This document shows, one piece after another, positions 8,041 through 15,904 of a stretch of 38,880 nt of DNA (positions are counted from its first letter, which is position 1; each line of letters begins with the position of its first letter). Below the pieces are notes generated by a model that was not told the DNA's origin, made no database searches, and was given only the letters and a program-made list of their open reading frames with translations. Source of the DNA: Blastococcus sp. KM273128 (GTDB lineage: Bacteria > Actinomycetota > Actinomycetes > Mycobacteriales > Geodermatophilaceae); NCBI RefSeq assembly GCF_021698975.1, contig NZ_SSXA01000032.1, positions 1 to 38,880 of the forward strand, read 5' to 3'. Made by a program: the position numbers and the translations under genes.

Positions 8041-9746
8041 TGGCACTGGGGATCGGCAGCCTGCTGGCCGGGCGCTACGAGATCACCGCCCCCATCGCCA
8101 CGGGCGGCATGGGCGAGGTGTGGAAGGCGCGCGACCGGGTGCTGGACCGGATCGTCGCGGCGAAGGTGCTCAAGACCGAGTACACGAACGACCCGAGCTT
8201 CCTGGCCCGGTTCCGCAACGAGGCGCGGCACACCGCGGCCCTGTCGCACCCGAACATCGCCTCGGTCTACGACTACGGCGAGACCACCGACGACAGCGGC
8301 GTCCAGACCCTCGCCTTCCTCGTCATGGAGTTCGTCGAGGGCCAGCCGCTCGTGACGATCCTGCACGAGGAGGGGCGGCTGCCGGTCGACTGGACGCTGC
8401 ACGTCCTCGGCCAGGCCGCCGACGGGCTCTCCGCCGCCCACCGGGCCGGGGTCGTGCACCGCGACATCAAGCCGGGCAACCTGATCGTCCGCCCCGACGG
8501 CGTGGTCAAGCTGACCGACTTCGGCATCGCCCAGGCGCGCGACGCCGCCCCGCTCACCCGCACCGGCATGGTGGTCGGCACGGCGCAGTACCTCTCCCCC
8601 GAGCAGGCCCAGGGCATGGAGGTCACCGCCGCCTCCGACATCTACTCCCTCGGCGTGGTCGGCTTCGAGTGCCTCGCCGGCGTCCGGCCGTTCGACGGCG
8701 CCTCGCAGGTGGCCATCGCGCTCGCGCACATCAACCGGCCGCCACCCCCGCTCCCCGGCGACGTCCCCCCGGCCGTCCGGCTGCTCGTGGAGCGCGCCCT
8801 GGCCAAGGACCCGGCCGACCGGTTCACCGACGGTGGCGCGTTCTCCGACGCCGTCCGCCGGGTCGCCGCCGGCGACACCCTGGCCGGGCCCGGTCCCGTG
8901 GTGGCACCGGCCACCGCCCCCACGGAGATCGTGGAGGTCGGGGACGGCCGCACCCAGGTCTTCGCCACCCCGGCCGCCGGGATGCCCGCCGTGGCGCCCG
9001 CGACCGGCGGGCGACCCATGCCGCCGCTCCACGCGCCACCGGACGACGACGACTGGGGGAGCGACGCCGAACCTCCCTCGCGGCGCACCCCGGGCTGGCT
9101 CTGGCCGGCCGCGGCCCTGGTGCTCGTCCTCCTGGTCGCCGGCACCACCTGGCTGCTGCTGCGGGACTCCGCCGACACCACCGGGCGGGACGCCTCCCCC
9201 ACCACCGGGGCGGTCAGCCCCAGCGCCGAGGTCGACGGCATCCTCCTCGACCCGCAGCGGTACATCGGCCGCGACGCCGACGAGGTGGAGGAGGAGCTGC
9301 GCGAGGCCGGCTTCACCACGGTCTCGCAGGAGGAGGCCAGCGCGGGGCTGCTGACCGTCCTCGGCCAGACCCTGGACGAGAACGACGTCGCCGGCATCGA
9401 CCCCTCCGGCATCGAGGCGACGCCGGACACCCCGATCACGCTGTTCTACTCCCCCGACGACTACGCCCCCGCGCCCGTGGAGGACGACGAGGACGAGGGC
9501 GAGGGCGAGGAGGAGCCGGCGGCGCCGACCACGACCGCGCCCACGACGACCACGGCGCCGCCCACCACGACGCAGCCCACCACGACCGCGCCCACGACGA
9601 CCACGGCGCCGACGAGCACGCCGACCTCCGCCGCGGGTACCCCGGCACCGTCGACGTCGCCCGAGCCGACCGGTACGACGGAACCGGCCGATCCTGGTAC
9701 CGACCCCGAGGCCAACGCGGCGACGACACTGGGTAACGGGTCGTGA
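8040..9746 (+). CDS. pknA: Ser/Thr protein kinase PknA with a PASTA-like ectodomain
   Basis: This encodes 568 residues from an ATG overlapping the pbpA stop by one base. The kinase domain spans about 10-275: glycine loop ATGGMGEV, invariant Lys42, catalytic HRD with Asp142, DFG with Asp160, and activation-loop Thr173 and Thr175 before GTAQYLSPEQ. A juxtamembrane linker leads to one membrane helix at about 353-374. Outside, residues 400-471 look like a single divergent PASTA repeat (YIGRDADEVEEELREAGF). An acidic stretch (about 481-492) and a Thr/Pro tail follow. Mycobacterial PknA, as I know it, lacks a PASTA domain. Targets are expected to include division proteins and neighbouring FHA proteins. 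The Thr/Pro tail is encoded partly by exact DNA repeats. Confidence 0.95.
   Translation: MALGIGSLLAGRYEITAPIATGGMGEVWKARDRVLDRIVAAKVLKTEYTNDPSFLARFRNEARHTAALSHPNIASVYDYGETTDDSGVQTLAFLVMEFVEGQPLVTILHEEGRLPVDWTLHVLGQAADGLSAAHRAGVVHRDIKPGNLIVRPDGVVKLTDFGIAQARDAAPLTRTGMVVGTAQYLSPEQAQGMEVTAASDIYSLGVVGFECLAGVRPFDGASQVAIALAHINRPPPPLPGDVPPAVRLLVERALAKDPADRFTDGGAFSDAVRRVAAGDTLAGPGPVVAPATAPTEIVEVGDGRTQVFATPAAGMPAVAPATGGRPMPPLHAPPDDDDWGSDAEPPSRRTPGWLWPAAALVLVLLVAGTTWLLLRDSADTTGRDASPTTGAVSPSAEVDGILLDPQRYIGRDADEVEEELREAGFTTVSQEEASAGLLTVLGQTLDENDVAGIDPSGIEATPDTPITLFYSPDDYAPAPVEDDEDEGEGEEEPAAPTTTAPTTTTAPPTTTQPTTTAPTTTTAPTSTPTSAAGTPAPSTSPEPTGTTEPADPGTDPEANAATTLGNGS
9528..9611 (+). repeat. Two exact 33-bp direct repeats in the pknA tail
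   Basis: The stretch at 9528-9560 recurs exactly at 9579-9611, 51 bp apart. It encodes part of the Thr/Pro-rich extracytoplasmic tail. Exact repetition in a coding tail points to recent slippage or duplication and predicts length differences between strains. Confidence 0.85.
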
Positions 9747-9891
9747 GCAGCCCGACACGGCGGTCCCGGGTTGCGGGGGGTTCTGCGGTTAGGCTCGCCG
9801 ACGGCCAGCAGTCCGCGGCGTCGACCGTCGCGGGTAGCCCCCGCAGAACCGGGCCGCGGAGGCTGCACGGAACCGCCCGAGAGGACCGTCG

Positions 9892-11751
9892 ATGACCACG
9901 CCGCAGGTGCTCGGAGAGCGCTACGAGATCGGCGGAGTCCTGGGCCGCGGCGGCATGGCCGAGGTCCACCACGGACGCGATCTGCGCCTGGGCCGCGAGG
10001 TCGCGGTCAAGGTGCTGCGCCACGACCTGGCCCGCGACCCCTCCTTCCAGGTGCGCTTCCGCCGCGAGGCGCAGGCGTCGGCGTCGCTCAACCACCCGGC
10101 GATCGTCGCCGTGTACGACACCGGCGAGGACCGCACGCCCAGCGGCGCCACCCCGTACATCGTCATGGAGTACGTCGAGGGCGAGACGCTGCGCGACGTG
10201 CTCCGGCGCGAGGGCCGGCTGCCGGTCGAGCGGGCCATGAGCCTGGCCGCCGACATCTGCGGTGCCTTGGACTTCAGCCACCGCAACGGCATCGTGCACC
10301 GGGACGTGAAGCCCGGGAACGTCATGATCACGCCGCAGGGCTCGGTCAAGGTGATGGACTTCGGGATCGCCCGCGCGGTCTCGGACTCCGCGGCCACGAT
10401 GACCTCGACCGCGGCGGTGATAGGGACCGCGCAGTACCTCTCCCCCGAGCAGGCCCGCGGCGAGGGCGTGGACGCCCGGTCCGACGTCTACTCGCTGGGC
10501 TGCCTGCTCTACGAGCTCGTCACCGGCGCGCCACCTTTCACGGGGGACTCCCCGGTGTCGGTCGCCTACCAGCACGTCCGCGAGGACCCGCGGCTGCCGT
10601 CGTCGATCAACCCGGACGTGCCGCCGGAGCTGGACGCGATCCTGCTCAAGGCGATGAGCAAGAACCCGGCCAACCGGTACCAGTCGGCCGCAGAGATGCG
10701 CAACGACCTGCTCCGGGCGCTGGCCGGGCAGCGGGTGGAGGCGACGCCGGTCATGGGCGACGCCGAGAAGACCGCCATCATCGGCGCCCCGGTCGGCGGC
10801 TACGCCAGCGGGTACGGCGACGAGGACTGGGACGACGACGGCGACCGGCGCCGCAAGCGCCGCATCATCGCGATCGTCGCGGTCCTCGGCGTGCTGCTGC
10901 TCGGCGGGGCGATCGCCGCGGCGGTGGCGCTGACCCGCGGCGAGGAGACCCCCACCGTCGCCCAGGTCGCGGTTCCGCTGCTGCTCAACCTCGACCAGGC
11001 GGCCGCGGAGCAGGCCCTCACCGGGGCCGGCCTGGTCGTCGGCGAGGTGAGCCAGGAGGCCAGCGGCACCGTGCCCGAGGGCCAGGTGCTGGGCAGCACG
11101 CCGCCGAGCGGGAGCCGGGTGGACGAGGGCAGCGAGGTCGACCTGGTGATCAGCGCCGGGCCCGACACCGTCCAGGTGCCCAACGTCGTCGGCCTCACCG
11201 AGGACCAGGCCCGCGCCAACCTCGAGCAGGCCGGGTTCACGAACGTCTCCAGCCGGCAGGTCGACTCCATCGAGTACGACGAGGGCCGGGTGGCCGCCGT
11301 CAGCCCCGCCGAGTCGAGCCAGGCGAACCCGGAAACCGCGATCACGCTGAGCGTCTCCACGGGCACCGTCGAGATGCCCGACGTGGTCAACCAGCCCGAG
11401 GCCCAGGCGCGCGCCGCGCTGCAGGAGGCCGGCTTCGGCGCCGGGCAGATCACCCGCCAGGACGTCGAGCGCGACGACGTCGCGCCGGGCACCGTCGTCG
11501 AGACCGACCCCTCGGCCGGGCAGGACGTCGGCTCGGGCGAGACGATCACCCTGCTCGTCGCCATCCCGGTCCCCGCGGAGGAGCCGCAGACGCCCACGGA
11601 CCCCGGCACCGGGGGCGAGGACGAGGGCGGTAACGGGGGCGGGGACGGCACCGGCGGCGGCACGGGTGGTGGCGGCACCACCGGAGGCGGCACGGGTGGT
11701 GGCGGCACCACCGGAGGCGGCACGGGCGGTGGCGGCACCACCGGCGGCTGA
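9892..11751 (+). CDS. pknB: PASTA Ser/Thr protein kinase PknB
   Basis: This encodes 619 residues from an ATG at 9892 with GAGAGGA 6 nt upstream. Kinase landmarks are the glycine loop GRGGMAEV, Lys40, HRD with Asp138, DFG with Asp156, and activation-loop Thr171 and Thr173, the same numbers as in M. tuberculosis PknB. A membrane helix spans 325-348. Three PASTA domains follow (about 358-422, 425-490, 492-557), which would sense muropeptide or lipid II outside the cell; the mycobacterial protein has four. The last 60 residues are a Gly/Thr-rich tail. A 145-nt gap separates it from pknA and holds a possible -10 (TAGGCT, 9790-9795), so it may have its own promoter. It controls growth, septation and wall synthesis together with PstP. 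Confidence 0.97.
   Translation: MTTPQVLGERYEIGGVLGRGGMAEVHHGRDLRLGREVAVKVLRHDLARDPSFQVRFRREAQASASLNHPAIVAVYDTGEDRTPSGATPYIVMEYVEGETLRDVLRREGRLPVERAMSLAADICGALDFSHRNGIVHRDVKPGNVMITPQGSVKVMDFGIARAVSDSAATMTSTAAVIGTAQYLSPEQARGEGVDARSDVYSLGCLLYELVTGAPPFTGDSPVSVAYQHVREDPRLPSSINPDVPPELDAILLKAMSKNPANRYQSAAEMRNDLLRALAGQRVEATPVMGDAEKTAIIGAPVGGYASGYGDEDWDDDGDRRRKRRIIAIVAVLGVLLLGGAIAAAVALTRGEETPTVAQVAVPLLLNLDQAAAEQALTGAGLVVGEVSQEASGTVPEGQVLGSTPPSGSRVDEGSEVDLVISAGPDTVQVPNVVGLTEDQARANLEQAGFTNVSSRQVDSIEYDEGRVAAVSPAESSQANPETAITLSVSTGTVEMPDVVNQPEAQARAALQEAGFGAGQITRQDVERDDVAPGTVVETDPSAGQDVGSGETITLLVAIPVPAEEPQTPTDPGTGGEDEGGNGGGDGTGGGTGGGGTTGGGTGGGGTTGGGTGGGGTTGG
11656..11745 (+). repeat. Three tandem 30-bp repeats encoding the PknB Gly/Thr tail
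   Basis: Units are 11656-11685, 11686-11715 and 11716-11745. The first two are identical; the third differs at two positions. Each encodes a GGTGGGGTTG decapeptide at the extracytoplasmic C-terminus of PknB. Copy number is likely to vary between strains. Confidence 0.9.
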
Positions 11752-11769
11752 CCACCGCCCCAGGATGCG

Positions 11770-11803
11770 AGCAGGGCCCCTCCCGGACGGGAGGGGCCCT
11801 GCT
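11770..11803. terminator. Bidirectional hairpin terminator between pknB and the component II gene
   Basis: A perfect 15-bp stem (11770-11784 with 11789-11803, AGCAGGGCCCCTCCC and its complement) with a 4-nt loop GGAC lies between two convergent genes. It is well placed to stop transcripts from both sides. Confidence 0.85.
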
Positions 11804-11815
11804 GCGTTCCGGGGG

Positions 11816-12475
11816 TCAGGCGGTGGCCGAGGTGAGCCGCTGGGCGCTCGCGGTGGCGGCGGCCACCAGGTCCTCGTCTGGCGCGAGACCGCACGCGGCC
11901 AGCCAGGTCGCGAGCATTCGGTGGCCGCCCTCGGTGAGCACCGACTCGGGGTGGAACTGGACTCCCTCGATGGGCAGCTGACGGTGCCGCAGCGCCATCA
12001 CCAGGCCCGACGGGGTGTGCCCGGTGACCTCCAGCTCGTCGGGCACCGTCGCGGCGTCGACGGCCAGCGAGTGGTAGCGCGTGGCGGTGAACGGCGAGGG
12101 GAGACCGGCGAGCACACCGTGGCCCTCGTGCACCACCTGGCTGGTCTTGCCGTGCAGCAGCTCGGGGGCGCGGACCACGACCGCGCCGAACGCCTCCGCG
12201 ATCGCCTGGTGGCCCAGGCACACGCCGAGGACGGGGATCCCCTGCTCGGCCGCGGCGCGGACCATCGGCACGGTCACGCCGGCGTCCGCCGGCGTCCCGG
12301 GGCCGGGGGAGAGCAGCACGCCGGCGACGTCGAGGTCCGGGAGCTCCGCGACGCTGACGGCGTCGTTGCGCCGCACCTCGCACCGGACGCCCAGCTGGCC
12401 GAGGTACTGGACCAGGTTGTAGACGAAGCTGTCGAAGTTGTCGACGACGAGGACCGGACGGTCGGCGGCGGTCAT
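11816..12475 (-). CDS. trpG: Glutamine amidotransferase, aminodeoxychorismate/anthranilate synthase component II
   Basis: This encodes 219 residues from an ATG at 12475 with AGGAG about 10 nt upstream. It is a complete class I amidotransferase: oxyanion motif SPGPGTP (56-62), nucleophile Cys86 in GVCLGHQA, and His175/Glu177 in QFHPES. It releases ammonia from glutamine for a chorismate-using partner, making aminodeoxychorismate (folate) or anthranilate (tryptophan). No component I gene is adjacent, so the partner is encoded elsewhere. The same gene sits next to pknB in mycobacteria, where it is called trpG; pabA is an equally valid name and it may serve both pathways. It converges on pknB. 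Confidence 0.93.
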   Translation of the reverse strand: MTAADRPVLVVDNFDSFVYNLVQYLGQLGVRCEVRRNDAVSVAELPDLDVAGVLLSPGPGTPADAGVTVPMVRAAAEQGIPVLGVCLGHQAIAEAFGAVVVRAPELLHGKTSQVVHEGHGVLAGLPSPFTATRYHSLAVDAATVPDELEVTGHTPSGLVMALRHRQLPIEGVQFHPESVLTEGGHRMLATWLAACGLAPDEDLVAAATASAQRLTSATA

Positions 12476-12535
12476 CGCGGTCGCGCTCCTAGCGGGGTCG
12501 GGGTGCCGCGCGGGCACCCGCGGACCGCCGGACGG

Positions 12536-13285
12536 TCAGCCGGCGGTCGCGTGCTGCAGGGTGAGGCCGCCATCGTAGGCGGGGACGGTCACCTGGGGTC
12601 GCTCGCGTACCTCGAAGGTGAGCCCCCAGGAGGCCACCGCCTGCTCGAAGACGGCGACCTGTGGCGAGGCGTCCAGCGCCGCCTCGACCCGGGGCGCGTC
12701 CACGACAGCGGTGATGACGAACGGCGGAGAGTAGGTGCGGCCCTGCAGCAGCAGGGTGTTGCCCACGCACCGGACGGCGCTCGTGGAGATGAGCCGCTGG
12801 TCCATGACCGCGACGCCGTCGGCGCCGGCCGCCCACACGGCGTTGACGACCGCCTGGACGTCGCTCTGGTGGATCACGAGGTCGTCGGGCCGGGCGCCCC
12901 GCGGGAGGCTGCCGTCGGAGAGCTGGGGGGCGTCGTCGAGGGTGATGACCACCCCGGCGCCGGTGACCGGCGTCAGGCCGGCGGAGGGAGCGACGGCTTC
13001 GGCGACGGCCTGCTCCCGGGCGACGTCGCCGTCGCGGGTCGCCACCTGGTCGGTGAGCCGCTGCACCTGGTCCTGCAGCTGCACGAGCTGGCGCTCCTGG
13101 CGGACCACCGCCGCGTCCCGCTCCTCCACGAGCTGGGAGAGCTGGGTGACCTCACCGGCGCGCAGGTCGCTGCCCTGAGCGGTGCGGCCGGAGGTGGCGA
13201 AGAGCAGGCCGGCGGCGAGGGCGACCACCGGGACGAGCGCCCCCCAGGCGGATGCGGAGCGCCCGGCGAGCGACCAGCGGGCCAC
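12536..13285 (-). CDS. DUF881-family membrane-anchored protein
   Basis: This encodes 249 residues from a GTG at 13285 preceded by GGGAGG. One membrane helix lies at about 14-32, followed by a coiled coil (about 45-90, LVEERDAAVVRQERQLVQLQ). A DUF881 domain completes the protein (TPVTGAGVVITLDDAP, LVIHQSDVQAVVNAVWAAGADGVAVMD in part, CVGNTLLLQGRTYSPPF in part). DUF881 proteins occur beside crgA and pknB across actinobacteria and are thought to act in the envelope during division or sporulation, but the biochemical role is not known. It is divergent from crgA with only 133 nt between the starts, so both may share a control region. Confidence 0.9.
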   Translation of the reverse strand: MARWSLAGRSASAWGALVPVVALAAGLLFATSGRTAQGSDLRAGEVTQLSQLVEERDAAVVRQERQLVQLQDQVQRLTDQVATRDGDVAREQAVAEAVAPSAGLTPVTGAGVVITLDDAPQLSDGSLPRGARPDDLVIHQSDVQAVVNAVWAAGADGVAVMDQRLISTSAVRCVGNTLLLQGRTYSPPFVITAVVDAPRVEAALDASPQVAVFEQAVASWGLTFEVRERPQVTVPAYDGGLTLQHATAG

Positions 13286-13354
13286 CGGACACCTCCCTCT
13301 CGAGCGACGGGGTCGGCGCGTACGGGTGGAGCACCGCTGCCGACGTCCCCCGGA

Positions 13355-13364
13355 AGTTTAGTCT
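13355..13364. promoter_or_regulatory. Overlapping divergent -10-like elements between the DUF881 gene and crgA
   Basis: The plus strand reads TAGTCT at 13359-13364 and the minus strand reads TAAACT at 13360-13355. Both fit the actinobacterial TAnnnT pattern and lie in the only A/T-rich patch of this divergent gap. No convincing -35 was seen for either, so this is tentative. Confidence 0.3.
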
Positions 13365-13418
13365 GGAGGGCAGTTCCGGCCGGGAGGACGAGTCCGGCCG
13401 CCGGGAGGGAGTACGCAC

Positions 13419-13691
13419 GTGCCCAAGTCGAAGGTGCGCAAGAAGTCGGTGTACACGCCGCCGGAGGACGTCGTCCGCTCGCGGGGCGCGCAGTCCAAGG
13501 CGCTGCAGCCCAGCCCGCGCTGGTGGGCGCCGGTCATGGTGACCCTCATGCTGCTCGGGTTGCTCTGGATCGTGGTGTTCTACGTCGCCGGCGAGCAGAT
13601 CCCGGTCATGCAGTCGCTGAACTCGTGGAACTTCGCCGTCGGGTTCGGCGCCATGGTCGCCGGCTTGATCATGTCGATGCGCTGGCGGTAG
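13419..13691 (+). CDS. crgA: Cell division protein CrgA
   Basis: This encodes 90 residues from a GTG at 13419 with GGGAGGGA upstream. A basic N-terminus (MPKSKVRKKSVYTPP) is the CrgA signature. Two membrane helices (about 37-58 and 70-87) are joined by a short loop containing YVAGEQIPVM. CrgA is an actinobacterial divisome scaffold that in mycobacteria binds FtsZ, FtsI and FtsQ, and in Streptomyces controls septation timing. Its length and layout match the family. A strong terminator follows directly. Confidence 0.97.
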   Translation: MPKSKVRKKSVYTPPEDVVRSRGAQSKALQPSPRWWAPVMVTLMLLGLLWIVVFYVAGEQIPVMQSLNSWNFAVGFGAMVAGLIMSMRWR

Positions 13692-13710
13692 CCCGCAGCC
13701 ACCGCACGCC

Positions 13711-13754
13711 GCGCGAGGCCCTCGTCCCACCCGGACGGGGGCCTCGCGCGTTTT
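13711..13754 (+). terminator. Intrinsic terminator after crgA
   Basis: An 11-bp stem (13711-13721 with 13739-13749, GCGCGAGGCCC) with a 17-nt loop is followed by GTTTT at 13750-13754. It lies 19 nt after the crgA stop. The T run makes it one of the clearest intrinsic terminators in the window. Confidence 0.85.
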
Positions 13755-13783
13755 CCGACCCTCGCGGGCGGCGGCGTCCCCGA

Positions 13784-14135
13784 CTGTGCACAGCGGTCAC
13801 CGCCGTCCACAGGTCGACATGACGGCCCACCCCCAGGGTTGTCCACCGAGTGTGGAGGGACTGATCAGGTCCGCACGACGTTGACCTGCGGTTTCCCCGT
13901 CGGTGGGGCACGTGTGACGAGGTGGCCAACGGCGTAACTACAGCAGTGTGAGTCTGTCCCCAGCTGTGTACCCAGCTGTGGACGAGTCGACATGTCCGTG
14001 CTCCCGGGGCGGCGACCGTGGTGCTCCTTACCCGCCTTGACCTGCGGATACACCGATCCACCCGGGCACTGTGGACGGACCCGTCCGGGTCACCGACCGC
14101 TTTCGGGTGTGCACGGAGAGAGAGCGCTGTCCACC
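13784..14135. promoter_or_regulatory. Cluster of DnaA-box-like 9-mers, partly collinear with oriC
   Basis: No gene is visible in 13755-14160. Near-matches to the actinobacterial DnaA box TTGTCCACA are: CCGTCCACA (13803-13811, +), TTGTCCACC (13839-13847, +), TCGTCCACA (13977-13985, -), CCGTCCACA (14070-14078, -), CTGTCCACC (14127-14135, +) and CTGTGCACA (13784-13792). Several short words are shared with oriC in the same order: CCCCAGCTGTG (13958), GACGAGTCGA (13981) and ACCTGCGG (14040). It may bind DnaA as a titration or regulatory site, or be a decayed copy of part of oriC. Confidence 0.5.
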
Positions 14136-14160
14136 GGTGGACGCCGCCCCCTGTAACGGC

Positions 14161-14192
14161 ACCAGCCCCCGGCCGGGCGGCCGGGGGCTGGT
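14161..14192 (-). terminator. Hairpin terminator after the thiolase gene
   Basis: A perfect 14-bp stem (14161-14174 with 14179-14192, ACCAGCCCCCGGCC) has a 4-nt loop GGGC. It begins 18 nt past the thiolase stop on the minus strand, and it also bounds the DnaA-box-like cluster. Confidence 0.8.
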
Positions 14193-14210
14193 GAGGAGCG
14201 GGGAGGGCGG

Positions 14211-15371
14211 TCAGGCGTCCAGCAGCTCCAGGATCGTCGCGTTGGCCGTGCCGCCGCCCTCGCACATCGTCTGCAGGCCGTACCGGGTGCCGGTCGCCCG
14301 CATGTGGTGCACGAGGGTCGTCATGATCCGCGCGCCCGAGCCGCCCAGCGGGTGCCCCAGCGCGATGGCCCCGCCGAGCGGGTTGAGCCGGGCGGCGTCG
14401 CCGCCTGTGTCGGCCAGCCACGCCAGGGGGACCGGCGCGAACGCCTCGTTGACCTCGAAGACGCCGATGTCGTCGATCGACAGGCCCGAGCGCGCCAGCA
14501 CCTTCTGCGTGGCGGGGATGGGCGCGGTCAGCATGATGACCGGGTCGTCGCCGGCCATGACGGTGGTGTGGATGCGCACGATCGGGCGGAGGCCCAGCTC
14601 GCGGGCCTTCTCGCTCGTGGTCACCAGCAGCGCGGCCGAGCCGTCGGAGATCTGGCTGGCGTTGCCGGCGCTGATCACGCCGTCCTCCTTGAACGGGGTC
14701 TTCAGGGAGGCGAGCTTCTCCAGCGTGCCGCCAGGGCGGATGCCCTCGTCGGCGCTGACCACCGTGCCGTCGGGCAGGGTCACCGGGGCGATCTCCTCGT
14801 CGAAGGCGCCGTCGGCCTGGGCCTTGGCTGCCTTCTCGTGCGAGGAGAGCGCGAACTCGTCGAGCTGGGTGCGGGAGAAGCCCCAGCGCTCGGCGATCAT
14901 CTCGGCGCCGATCCCCTGGTTGGGGTAGACGCCGTCGTAGCGCTCGAGGAAGCGCGGGCCCAGCGGCTTGCCCGCGATGCCGTCGGCCCGGGCCGAGCCC
15001 ATGGGCACCCGGCTCATCGACTCCACGCCACCGGCGACGACGACGTCGGCCTGACCGCTGATGACGGTGGCGGCGGCGAAGGCGACGGCCTGCTGGGAGG
15101 AGCCGCACTGCCGGTCGATGGTGGTGCCGGGGACGGACTCGGGCCAGCCGGCAGCCAGCGGCGCATTGCGGCCGATGTTGAACGTCTGCTCCCCGACCTG
15201 GCTCACGCAGCCCCAGAACACGTCCTCGACGACGGCCGGGTCGATGCCGGAGCGCTCGGCGAGGGCCTCCAGCACGTGGGCGGAGAGGTCCACCGCGTGC
15301 ACCCCGGAGAGCCCACCCCCTCGCTTGCCCACCGGCGTACGGACGGCGGCACAGATGACGGCATCACGCAT
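14211..15371 (-). CDS. Thiolase (acetyl-CoA acyltransferase/acetyltransferase)
   Basis: This encodes 386 residues from an ATG at 15371 with GAGGAG upstream. It is a full-length thiolase: nucleophile Cys89 in DRQCGSSQQA, NEAFAPV near the middle of the C-terminal half, His340 in GHPLGGSG, and acid/base Cys370 in MCEGGGTANA. It either condenses two acetyl-CoA or cleaves 3-ketoacyl-CoA in beta-oxidation; motifs alone do not settle which. It has no metabolic neighbours here. In the mycobacterial order crgA is followed directly by the PH-domain gene, so thiolase looks like an insertion into the division cluster. The protein would be cytoplasmic. Confidence 0.93.
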   Translation of the reverse strand: MRDAVICAAVRTPVGKRGGGLSGVHAVDLSAHVLEALAERSGIDPAVVEDVFWGCVSQVGEQTFNIGRNAPLAAGWPESVPGTTIDRQCGSSQQAVAFAAATVISGQADVVVAGGVESMSRVPMGSARADGIAGKPLGPRFLERYDGVYPNQGIGAEMIAERWGFSRTQLDEFALSSHEKAAKAQADGAFDEEIAPVTLPDGTVVSADEGIRPGGTLEKLASLKTPFKEDGVISAGNASQISDGSAALLVTTSEKARELGLRPIVRIHTTVMAGDDPVIMLTAPIPATQKVLARSGLSIDDIGVFEVNEAFAPVPLAWLADTGGDAARLNPLGGAIALGHPLGGSGARIMTTLVHHMRATGTRYGLQTMCEGGGTANATILELLDA

Positions 15372-15426
15372 GGACCCACTCCTCGGGGACGACGGTCGGG
15401 TGCGCCGGCCGGCCACCCTGACCGCG

Positions 15427-15436
15427 ATCGTATGTT
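15427..15436. promoter_or_regulatory. Overlapping divergent -10-like elements between thiolase and PH-domain genes
   Basis: TATGTT at 15431-15436 (plus) and TACGAT at 15432-15427 (minus) both fit TAnnnT and overlap in the 92-nt divergent gap. No good -35 elements were recognised. Confidence 0.3.
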
Positions 15437-15463
15437 CCGCGCCACACCTGGCACGCTGGTGGC

Positions 15464-15886
15464 GTGCAGTGGAGTCCTCCGGCAGCCCTGGCGGCGGGTC
15501 TCGCCGCGGGTGCCGTGGCCCTCGGCGCGGTCGCCCTGCTGCTCGACCCGGCGGGGCGGATCCTGGTCGGCGGCGCCGCGCTGCTGCTGGTCGCCCTCGC
15601 CGTCCGCGAGGCCCTGCTGCGACCCCGGCTGGCCGCCGGCCCCGACGGGGTCGCGGTGCGGACGCTGACCGGCACCCGGGTGCTGCCCTGGGGCCTGCTG
15701 CGGGTGCGCGTCCGCAGCGCCCGGCGCTGGGGGACGACGGTGCGCACCCTCGAACTGGAGGGGCCCGCCGGCGGTGCGGACGACGGGCTGCTCATCGTCC
15801 TGGGCCGCTGGGACCTGGGCGCCGACCCGGTGTCCGTGGCCGGCGATCTCGCGGAGCTGCGCCCCGGGGGCGGCCCGGCGCGGTGA
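15464..15886 (+). CDS. PH-domain membrane protein (Rv0010c-like)
   Basis: This encodes 140 residues from a GTG at 15464. No ribosome site is evident, so it may be leaderless or start elsewhere. Two hydrophobic helices (about 6-26 and 32-50) precede a small PH-like domain (about 55-130) with PRLAAGPDGVAVRTL, RVLPWGLLRVRV and TLELEGPAG, the pattern of low-molecular-weight antigen/bacterial PH family proteins. In mycobacteria a PH-domain membrane protein (Rv0010c) occupies the same place between ppiA and crgA. The function is unknown. It converges on the rhomboid gene with an 18-nt gap and no terminator. Confidence 0.85.
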   Translation: MQWSPPAALAAGLAAGAVALGAVALLLDPAGRILVGGAALLLVALAVREALLRPRLAAGPDGVAVRTLTGTRVLPWGLLRVRVRSARRWGTTVRTLELEGPAGGADDGLLIVLGRWDLGADPVSVAGDLAELRPGGGPAR

Positions 15887-15904
15887 GCCGCCGGACCGCC
15901 GTCG

